Positions 1 to 4,721 of a stretch of 21,323 nt of DNA are shown piece by piece. The first letter of the stretch is position 1. Every line of letters starts with the position of its first letter. Position numbers and translations under genes: made by a program. Origin of the DNA: a virus; IMG/VR virus record IMGVR_UViG_3300044635_000119, positions 1-21,323 of that record; one strand, 5' to 3'. The notes beneath the pieces are model-generated. The model was given only the letters and a program-made list of their open reading frames with translations, ran no database searches and had not been told where the DNA came from.

Positions 1-2
1 AC

Positions 3-533
3 TGGCGTGAAATGTTGCGTGAGTTCGTGAAGTCTACGTGTAGCGCAAAAGATACATCGTCATGGCGTAGGGTGAATCGTAGGTTCTTGTCTATGGGTAC
101 GTACATGCCTAGCTTGATCGGTGAGAAGGTTGGTCACATGGTTATTGCCGTGGACACATCCGGTTCGGTAGGTCAGGAAGAGTTGTCGGGCTTCCTAACA
201 GAAGTTAAGGGTATCGCAGAAGAAGTAAAGCCGAGCCAAGTGGACTTGATCTATTGGGATAGCCGAGTAGCCGGACACGAGGAGTACACCGAGAGCATGG
301 TGGGCGACATTATCAATTCCACTAAGCCTAGGGGCGGTGGTGGTACGTCTCCATCCTGTGTATCAGAGTATCTGAAAGAGAAACGTATCGTACCCGAGTG
401 CGTCATCATGCTCACCGATGGGTATGTTGGTAGCGATTGGGGCAGGGATTGGACTGCGCCTGTACTGTGGGCGATCGTAGGAGGAAACGATTGTGTTGCA
501 GACAACGGCAAAACGATTCTTGTCAAGGATTAA
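3..533 (+). CDS. VWA-like protein, DUF2201 type, C-terminal part (5' end outside window)
   Basis: The frame is open to the left edge (W-R-E precede the first internal Met at 12), so this is the C-terminal part of a longer protein. Counting from that Met, a complete metal-ion-dependent adhesion site is visible: D48-T-S50-G-S52, a glycine-rich loop with T112 (GGGGTSP) and D136 in LTDGYVG. The preceding S-W-R-R-V-N-R-R segment and the late VLWAIVG strand fit the VWA-like domain of DUF2201 proteins, which normally carry a metallopeptidase-like domain N-terminally. Such proteins usually pair with a MoxR/CobS-type AAA+ ATPase and are thought to work as metal-dependent binding partners in chaperone-like complexes. 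That ATPase would be expected just left of the window. The exact role in the phage is unknown; the VWA fold is confident, the DUF2201 label fairly so. Confidence 0.8.
   Translation, partial: WREMLREFVKSTCSAKDTSSWRRVNRRFLSMGTYMPSLIGEKVGHMVIAVDTSGSVGQEELSGFLTEVKGIAEEVKPSQVDLIYWDSRVAGHEEYTESMVGDIINSTKPRGGGGTSPSCVSEYLKEKRIVPECVIMLTDGYVGSDWGRDWTAPVLWAIVGGNDCVADNGKTILVKD
195..208. repeat. CTAAC-N4-GTTAG palindrome family, one mismatch (in CDS)
   Basis: CTAACAGAAGTTAA; the last base departs from a perfect right arm. It lies inside the VWA gene and encodes L-T-E-V. Confidence 0.5.
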
Positions 534-546
534 ATTGTGGTGGTTC

Positions 547-560
547 ATAACAAATGTTAG
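547..560. repeat. CTAAC-N4-GTTAG palindrome family, one mismatch (at a ribosome-binding site)
   Basis: ATAACAAATGTTAG, with one mismatch in the left arm. Its last two bases form the start of the AGGAGG Shine-Dalgarno (559-564) of the gene starting at 571. Confidence 0.65.
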
Positions 561-570
561 GAGGTATCAG

Positions 571-822
571 ATGGTAGTAGTTGACATTGGATATAAGAAG
601 TTAGTGATGACCAAAGAGAAAGCAATGATGTTGGTCGAGTGCCTTGAGGGTGCTGACGTATACGAAGAGAAGTGGTGGAGTGATGACAAGCGCAAAGAGA
701 AAGGAATGGATAGCACTTACACCTATCACGTGTATCCGAATGAAGCCCATTTTGGGATGAGGATTGTTAGTGACACACATTATCAAATGGCTAGATTAGC
801 CGGAAAACCACAGGAGAAATAA
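571..822 (+). CDS. Small hypothetical phage protein (83 aa)
   Basis: I recognise no family. The start at 571 is preferred over the in-frame ATG at 493 because AGGAGG (559-564) lies 6 nt upstream of it, while 493 has no such site and would overlap the VWA gene. The protein is mixed-charge with an aromatic cluster (EEKWWSDDKRK) and a C-terminal segment rich in His, Tyr and Met. It has no signal peptide or membrane segment. It sits between the VWA-like gene and the DUF3150-like gene, with one base between its stop and the next ATG, so the genes are almost certainly co-transcribed. Function unknown. Confidence 0.75.
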   Translation: MVVVDIGYKKLVMTKEKAMMLVECLEGADVYEEKWWSDDKRKEKGMDSTYTYHVYPNEAHFGMRIVSDTHYQMARLAGKPQEK

Positions 823-823
823 A

Positions 824-1672
824 ATGAGTATTAGCGCATCAGCAGTATTAGTCGAGTTGAACATCAGCGTTTGGCCTGCCGCAAAGATTGATCGTGAAAT
901 CACGAGCCAAGTTAATGCGAGCGCGTCTGCACATAAAGACGCATCCCAAACAAAGAAGAATCTGTTTGCGGGTACAAGCCTACGAGCAGACATTGAGAAG
1001 TTTGCCGCAAGGGTTCGTCTCTACAACAATCAGCATACCCTACCTTGGGCAGACAAGGGTGAGCGCATGTTGCCGACCAAGTTGTTCATGGACTACAAGC
1101 AGACCATGAATGGCTACGAGCGTACGTTCAACATGTTGTGCGATAACTTCTTTGACGAGTACGAGAGGTTAGTTGAGGAAGCCAAGGTCAACTTGGGTTC
1201 TATGTACAAGGCAGAGGACTACCCCGACCTAACAGAAGTTAGGAAGAAGTTCAGCTTTAGACGTAGCGTGAAGCCTTTGCCCGAGGCGGGCGACTTTCGC
1301 TTGGATATTCCCGCGCATGACTTAGAGGAGATGAGATCTGCATACGAGGCGCAGTACTCGGAGAAGTTGGCCGATGCGATGCGCACACCATGGGAACGCC
1401 TGCACGAAGTTCTCTTGGGTATGTCCAAGAAGCTAGAAGATACAGGTGACGGGAAGAAGCGGTATCACGACTCATTGATCTCCAACCCATTGGAGTTGTG
1501 TGAGCTATTGACAAAACTGAATGTTACTAACGACCCCAAGTTGGAGGATGCACGTAGGCAAGTAGAGCTAGCCATGCTTGGTGCTGACATTGAAGAGGTC
1601 AAGGAAGACGCAAACGTGCGTGAGAATTTGAAGTCTAAGGTCGATGCGATCTTGGGTAAGTTCGAGTGGTAA
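824..1672 (+). CDS. DUF3150-like hypothetical protein (282 aa)
   Basis: AGGAG at 812-816 lies 7 nt before the ATG. The N-terminus L-V-E-L-N-I-S-V-W, followed by a long, charged, mostly helical body, resembles DUF3150 proteins. These occur beside CobS-like ATPase and CobT/VWA-like genes in phages and integrative conjugative elements. Position supports this, since the VWA-like gene is two genes upstream. The match is from remembered pattern and context, not alignment, so it could be an unrelated helical phage protein. Charged helices dominate residues 40-140 and 165-280. No catalytic motif, signal peptide or membrane segment is seen. A copy of the 14-bp palindrome (1229-1242) lies inside the gene and encodes L-T-E-V. 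Confidence 0.7.
   Translation: MSISASAVLVELNISVWPAAKIDREITSQVNASASAHKDASQTKKNLFAGTSLRADIEKFAARVRLYNNQHTLPWADKGERMLPTKLFMDYKQTMNGYERTFNMLCDNFFDEYERLVEEAKVNLGSMYKAEDYPDLTEVRKKFSFRRSVKPLPEAGDFRLDIPAHDLEEMRSAYEAQYSEKLADAMRTPWERLHEVLLGMSKKLEDTGDGKKRYHDSLISNPLELCELLTKLNVTNDPKLEDARRQVELAMLGADIEEVKEDANVRENLKSKVDAILGKFEW
1229..1242. repeat. CTAAC-N4-GTTAG palindrome, perfect arms (in CDS)
   Basis: CTAACAGAAGTTAG, both 5-bp arms perfect. It lies inside the DUF3150-like gene and is read as L-T-E-V. Confidence 0.7.
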
Positions 1673-1685
1673 TAACATTTGTTAG
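1672..1685. repeat. CTAAC-N4-GTTAG palindrome family, one mismatch (at a ribosome-binding site)
   Basis: ATAACATTTGTTAG; the centre ATTT is the reverse complement of AAAT found in other copies. It begins on the last base of the upstream stop codon and its end overlaps the AGGAG (1684-1688) serving the gene at 1698. Confidence 0.65.
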
Positions 1686-1697
1686 GAGTAACTGAAT

Positions 1698-2525
1698 ATG
1701 AGTATGAATACATTGAGTTTGAGCAACATAGTTGTTGGTGAAGACTTGCAGAAGTCTCTTGATAAGGAGGGGTTGAAGTTGACTGGCGTGTACTCCATGC
1801 TTGACCCTGTGGTTAGCCGACTGGCTTCATTGAATCCATTGTGGACTTTTGTTATCAACAACAGTGGTATGCACATCGGGTTGTCGTATATGGGTCAACG
1901 CGGGAAGGTTATCTCTATCTCCAACGATCGTATTGGTAAGGGCAGACAACGCTCGGACTCATACCGCACTGTGGATGCAGACAAAGCTATCCTCATGGCG
2001 AAGAAGATGTTTAGCAAAATGAACCCATCCGAGCGTATCAGTAAGGCTAAGGATGCGGCAGAACGTGTAGTGTCTCGGGCGAGCTGGAACAAAGAGCGAG
2101 AGCGTACTCAACATCAAAGCCTTGTTAAGAATGAGATGTTGGCATGGGCTGAGACCAAAGGTAATGCCTTGTTCTTGGAATACCTAAAAGCAGAAGCGAT
2201 ACCCTCGCTTAGACACAAAGTTACTGTCTCTATGGAGAAGGTAGAGTTACTCGATACTGAGATGAAGACTATCGAGAAAGTGCAAGAAGACTTTAGTAAT
2301 AATAAGACTGCGCTAGTAGTCAAAGACTTGGGTAAATACCTAGTCAAAATAGGTGACAACGTGGAACTATACGATGATAATACGCTCCCTCTAGATATGC
2401 GTATGAAAATGGGTATGCTTAAACTTGTGGAAGATGAGCAGTATCTTACTGATGTAGGTTGTAAGGTATCGAGTGAGATATTTGTGTTGTTGGTTGATCT
2501 AACAAATGTTAGCGAAGGAGTATGA
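1698..2525 (+). CDS. Hypothetical phage protein (275 aa)
   Basis: AGGAG (1684-1688) lies 9 nt before the ATG at 1698; an in-frame ATG at 1704 is a less well spaced alternative. I recognise no domain. Residues 1-60 look like a compact alpha/beta region; residues 90-190 are charged and helical with coiled-coil character; the remainder is mixed (KDLGKYLVKIGDNVELYDD). There is no membrane segment. It follows the VWA-like and DUF3150-like genes in one transcription unit and may belong to the same module, but only adjacency suggests this. The last codons overlap a perfect copy of the 14-bp palindrome (2499-2512). Confidence 0.75.
   Translation: MSMNTLSLSNIVVGEDLQKSLDKEGLKLTGVYSMLDPVVSRLASLNPLWTFVINNSGMHIGLSYMGQRGKVISISNDRIGKGRQRSDSYRTVDADKAILMAKKMFSKMNPSERISKAKDAAERVVSRASWNKERERTQHQSLVKNEMLAWAETKGNALFLEYLKAEAIPSLRHKVTVSMEKVELLDTEMKTIEKVQEDFSNNKTALVVKDLGKYLVKIGDNVELYDDNTLPLDMRMKMGMLKLVEDEQYLTDVGCKVSSEIFVLLVDLTNVSEGV
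2499..2512. repeat. CTAAC-N4-GTTAG palindrome, perfect arms (CDS end, before a ribosome-binding site)
   Basis: CTAACAAATGTTAG, perfect. It encodes L-T-N-V near the end of the 275-aa gene and sits 3 nt upstream of the AAGGAG used by the small gene at 2527. Confidence 0.75.
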
Positions 2526-2526
2526 A

Positions 2527-2694
2527 ATGAGAGAAGAAATTAAATACAGTTCAAAGGCTATCCCCCTACGGGGGTGTACTGACCCCAAGTTTAAATATTA
2601 CAACGCCGCCAATACAGACGTACGTAAAACATGGCGTAAGGCTCGCTTGCTTATACGCATTACCAAAGGGGCAGCGTATGAAAGCCGTACTTGA
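2527..2694 (+). CDS. Small basic hypothetical protein (55 aa)
   Basis: The start at 2527 is chosen over the in-frame ATG at 2506 because AAGGAG (2515-2520) is correctly spaced for 2527 and the longer form would overlap the previous gene. The product is basic, with a C-terminal R-K-T-W-R-K-A-R-L-L-I-R-I segment that could contact nucleic acid, though this is only composition. A CCCCC-TAC-GGGGG hairpin lies at 2562-2574 inside the gene. The next gene starts within its 3' end. No family recognised. Confidence 0.55.
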   Translation: MREEIKYSSKAIPLRGCTDPKFKYYNAANTDVRKTWRKARLLIRITKGAAYESRT

Positions 2695-2866
2695 GTTCAC
2701 GTATCCACAAGACGAGACCAAGCTCAAGCATGCGCTCAAGGGTGAGGACTACTACCTAGCATTGATTGATGTTGATCGGGTGCTTAGGAATCCACAACAG
2801 TTTGGAGACCGAGCCGACATGTTCGACAGGATTGGTTTTATCTTAGAGGGAGTACTAGAAGAATGA
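2678..2866 (+). CDS. Small conserved-looking phage protein (62 aa)
   Basis: The ATG at 2678 overlaps the previous gene by 17 nt, and a purine-rich AAAGGGG lies just upstream. The product is acidic and starts MKAVLEFTYP, followed by a helical part with D-V-D-R-V-L-R-N. Short proteins of this kind (an N-terminal strand followed by 'D-x-x-LR') are frequent in phage replication operons but have no known function. The stop overlaps the next start by the ATGA arrangement typical of translational coupling. Confidence 0.65.
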   Translation: MKAVLEFTYPQDETKLKHALKGEDYYLALIDVDRVLRNPQQFGDRADMFDRIGFILEGVLEE

Positions 2867-3054
2867 ATGGGTTTGTAAACCGACAACTTGAGCTTGGAAG
2901 TAAGCAACCCGTACACAAGTACAAGCTATGCAACAAGTGCGAAGAGTTGAAGCCCCCCGAGGGGGGAATCGAATTGTCCCCAAACAGATGGTCATGTGCT
3001 AGATGTTGGGCTAACAGAGTAATAGCAAGGAGTTTATTAAATGCCAAGACCTAA
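2863..3054 (+). CDS. Small zinc-ribbon-like protein (63 aa)
   Basis: It begins in an ATGA overlap with the preceding gene. Two cysteine pairs, C23-x2-C26 (KLCNKCEELK) and C45-x2-C48 (SCARCW), are spaced as in a zinc ribbon that binds one Zn ion. The gap contains a Pro/Gly knuckle encoded by a CCCCCC-GA-GGGGGG inverted repeat (2953-2966). Tiny zinc ribbons in phages usually bind nucleic acid or host proteins, but nothing here says which. The 3' end overlaps the next gene by 14 nt. Confidence 0.7.
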   Translation: MNGFVNRQLELGSKQPVHKYKLCNKCEELKPPEGGIELSPNRWSCARCWANRVIARSLLNAKT

Positions 3055-3262
3055 ACCGCCTGAGCCTTTGATTGGTAGGCAAGTACGACTAAGCGATAGG
3101 CAATTTCATATTCTTAATCACCTCGGTGGTGCGCAATGGCTACGTGATTTATTGGATAAGAAAGACCCATTCCCTAAACAATATTATGAAAGACTGAAAG
3201 ATGACGACAGGAATCGAGAATCTAAAACCGGAACAACAACGCAAGGGGCGGGGGTTAGGTAA
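3041..3262 (+). CDS. Small hypothetical protein (73 aa), possible DNA-binding
   Basis: AGGAG (3028-3032) lies 8 nt before the ATG at 3041. The core V-R-L-S-D-R-Q-F-H-I-L, followed by L-G-G-A-Q-W-L-R-D-L-L, looks like a strand plus two helices, as in small ribbon-helix-helix-type proteins, but the assignment is weak. The C-terminal tail (T-T-T-Q-G-A-G-V-R) looks unconserved and overlaps the next gene by 62 nt, so either the tail here or the start of the next gene may differ in reality. Confidence 0.55.
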   Translation: MPRPKPPEPLIGRQVRLSDRQFHILNHLGGAQWLRDLLDKKDPFPKQYYERLKDDDRNRESKTGTTTQGAGVR

Positions 3263-3407
3263 GAAACCCGCGCTGTTCTGCACGAGCTTGCGTCTACCAA
3301 AGGATGTGATGGATTACTTCAACACAAACTTTGCGTATACAAAGCAAGCCAAGATGAGAGAAATTCTTACTGAGTACGTTAACAACCAAACAGGAAATAA
3401 ATCATGA
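3201..3407 (+). CDS. Ribbon-helix-helix-like protein (68 aa), BrnA-like pattern
   Basis: A basic N-terminus (R-K-G-R-G-L-G-K-K) precedes SLRLPKDVMDYF, then K-Q-A-K-M-R-E-I-L-T-E-Y-V. This is the strand-helix-helix layout of ribbon-helix-helix DNA-binding proteins, including BrnA-type antitoxins. No toxin gene flanks it, so a phage transcription factor is at least as likely as an antitoxin. The start at 3201 has only a weak purine-rich site and overlaps the preceding gene by 62 nt; there is no better ATG downstream before the RHH core. It ends in an ATGA overlap with the next gene. Confidence 0.6.
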   Translation: MTTGIENLKPEQQRKGRGLGKKPALFCTSLRLPKDVMDYFNTNFAYTKQAKMREILTEYVNNQTGNKS

Positions 3408-3967
3408 TCGAATTAGCAACAACAAAAGAGCAACCTAAGATGACCAAGTCAGCACAGATTCGTAACTACGTTGCGAAACACCCAAAGGCTAAGTCAGCAG
3501 ACGTAGCCAAGGCGATAGGCGTAACCCCTGCTTATGTAGCCACAGTAATGTGGACTGCAAAGAAGAAAGCCAAGGTAGCGAAGAAGGCGAAGGCTAACTG
3601 GAAGACGATTGCATTTGCTTCATCGGACATTCCGTTTTATGCGGATTCAGTTACGGATACAACACCCAAACGCATGGCACAACTTGCGTACGAAGCGGGT
3701 GTAGCAAAAGCAAAGTTGCGTATGCAATCTGCGGAAGGCGATCGCCAGATCGAAATGTTCGAGCCTAAACCTGACGCGGTAAATCACCCTGCTCATTACA
3801 AAGTAGGTGGAATCGAGACGATTGATTTCATTGAAGCGAAGAAGCTTGGCTACAACCTTGGCAACGTGGTGAAGTACATCACACGTGCCGACCACAAAGA
3901 CAACAAGTTGGAAGACTTGCGTAAGGCACAATGGTATCTGACACGTGAGATCAATTCACTCAAGTGA
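3404..3967 (+). CDS. DUF3310-domain protein with N-terminal HTH-like region (187 aa)
   Basis: Residues 127-185 (VNHPAHYK, then GIETIDFIEAKKLG, then VVKYITRADHK, then KAQWYLTREI) match DUF3310. This domain is found in T7 gp1.7 nucleotide kinase and many phage proteins and is often annotated as nucleotide-kinase-related. Residues 14-50 (SAQIRNYVAKHP, SADVAKAIGVTPAYVATVMW) read as a winged or simple helix-turn-helix, followed by a Lys/Ala-rich basic linker (52-65). The combination suggests a DNA-binding or scaffold segment added to the DUF3310 domain; that is inference. It starts in an ATGA overlap and is the last gene before the terminator at 4005-4027. Confidence 0.8.
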   Translation: MIELATTKEQPKMTKSAQIRNYVAKHPKAKSADVAKAIGVTPAYVATVMWTAKKKAKVAKKAKANWKTIAFASSDIPFYADSVTDTTPKRMAQLAYEAGVAKAKLRMQSAEGDRQIEMFEPKPDAVNHPAHYKVGGIETIDFIEAKKLGYNLGNVVKYITRADHKDNKLEDLRKAQWYLTREINSLK

Positions 3968-3970
3968 CAC

Positions 3971-3984
3971 CTAACATTTGTTAG
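3971..3984. repeat. CTAAC-N4-GTTAG palindrome, perfect arms (intergenic)
   Basis: CTAACATTTGTTAG, perfect arms, 3 nt after the stop codon of the DUF3310 gene and 20 nt before the terminator stem. A GTTAG direct copy follows at 3989-3993. Confidence 0.75.
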
Positions 3985-4004
3985 AAACAGTTAGGGAAAC
4001 TACT

Positions 4005-4027
4005 AGCCACCTTCGGGTGGCTTTTTT
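4005..4027 (+). terminator. Intrinsic terminator, TTCG tetraloop
   Basis: AGCCACC (4005-4011), loop TTCG (4012-4015) and GGTGGCT (4016-4022) form a perfect 7-bp stem with a very stable tetraloop, running into six T residues (4022-4027). It closes the first operon, immediately upstream of the promoter at 4040. Confidence 0.92.
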
Positions 4028-4039
4028 ACGTCTGTACTA

Positions 4040-4052
4040 TTGACTTTGTCAA
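4040..4052. promoter_or_regulatory. Putative operator, TTGAC-N3-GTCAA
   Basis: TTGACTTTGTCAA is a perfect 5+3+5 inverted repeat covering the -35 box. The only other copy found (10013-10025) has the same position relative to a second promoter. A protein bound here should block or modulate RNA polymerase; the regulator is not identified. Confidence 0.6.
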
Positions 4053-4067
4053 AGGTTGTGCTATCAT
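4040..4067 (+). promoter_or_regulatory. sigma70-like promoter of the polymerase/nuclease/helicase operon
   Basis: -35 TTGACT (4040-4045), 16-bp spacer, -10 TATCAT (4062-4067). It lies directly after the terminator and about 30 nt before the start codon at 4097, giving a short leader beginning near 4074. The -35 is embedded in the palindrome TTGAC-TTT-GTCAA. Confidence 0.75.
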
Positions 4068-4096
4068 CGAGGCTCGAAAATATTTTGGAGTATCAG

Positions 4097-4435
4097 ATGG
4101 ACACACGCATGGAGTCAGCTTTAGCCCTTGCAGATAAGTGTTGGTCAAAGGCCAACCGAACAAGCCCCGAGTTTGTTGAGCGTTACTTAGAGCTAGCCGA
4201 AGAGTTGCTAGTATCAAAGCCCGTTGTTCTTGGTGATGAGTTCCGAGAATACTGCGGCAAGAAACTTTTATTCCGACCCAAAGAGTTGCACCCTAACGTA
4301 TGGGTGTCAGGCGTACGCACTCTGAGTACGCTCGGATGGATTGCCCACAATGGTTACACGACACCGACCAAGTCGCACAACCACATGCCTTCGGTCTCAG
4401 TATGGAAGAGCATGATCTATGGCAATGACACCTGA
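4097..4435 (+). CDS. Hypothetical phage protein (112 aa)
   Basis: The start at 4097 is chosen because GGAG (4087-4090) precedes it and the in-frame TTG at 4040 lies in the -35 box. Residues 5-40 are helical (SALALADKCWSKA, PEFVERYLELAEELL). The second half (GDEFREYCGKKLLFRPKEL, then GVRTLSTLGWIAHNGYT, then HNHMPSVSVWKS) has the look of a small winged-helix-like domain common beside phage VRR-NUC genes. It has no membrane segment. It overlaps the VRR-NUC gene by 17 nt. Function unknown; a DNA-binding partner is plausible but unproven. Confidence 0.75.
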   Translation: MDTRMESALALADKCWSKANRTSPEFVERYLELAEELLVSKPVVLGDEFREYCGKKLLFRPKELHPNVWVSGVRTLSTLGWIAHNGYTTPTKSHNHMPSVSVWKSMIYGNDT

Positions 4436-4721
4436 AGCCAAGGTCAAGGCAAAGATCAAGGCTATCTTAAAAGCCCATAACATCTACTACGCTATGCCTA
4501 TTGGTACTGGATACGGCAATAGCGGTGTGCCCGACTTCCTGTGCTGTGTGTACGGGTACTTCATTGCAATTGAAGCCAAAGCGGGTAATGGTACAACTAC
4601 CGCGCTACAAGAAAAAAACCTAACAAATGTTAGGGAGTCCGGTGGCGTAGCGTTGGTCATCAACGAAACAAACTTAGCCGATATTGAAATGCACATTAGG
4701 TTGGCAAGGGGTATGCAGTGA
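4419..4721 (+). CDS. VRR-NUC domain nuclease (100 aa)
   Basis: This is a single-domain VRR-NUC protein of the PD-(D/E)XK superfamily. Visible catalytic residues are D39 in SGVPDFL, E52 and K54 in IEAKAG, and Q64 in ALQEKN. Length and motif spacing are normal for stand-alone phage VRR-NUC enzymes. These act on DNA with structure preferences such as Holliday junctions or flaps, so a role in resolving replication or recombination intermediates is likely. ATG 4419 is used; ATG 4425 is an alternative. A perfect 14-bp palindrome (4620-4633) lies within the gene. The GTG start of the polymerase gene overlaps its stop codon. Confidence 0.88.
   Translation: MAMTPEAKVKAKIKAILKAHNIYYAMPIGTGYGNSGVPDFLCCVYGYFIAIEAKAGNGTTTALQEKNLTNVRESGGVALVINETNLADIEMHIRLARGMQ
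4620..4633. repeat. CTAAC-N4-GTTAG palindrome, perfect arms (in CDS)
   Basis: CTAACAAATGTTAG, identical to the copy at 2499-2512. Inside the VRR-NUC gene it is read as L-T-N-V. Confidence 0.75.

Noticed and set aside
363-548. Minus-strand ORFs within the first 3 kb
   Set aside because: They are antisense to well-supported plus-strand genes, with no start signals or recognisable products.
3041-3407. Toxin-antitoxin pair formed by the 73-aa and 68-aa ORFs
   Set aside because: Neither product resembles a BrnT or other toxin, and the 73-aa protein looks like a second small DNA-binding protein.
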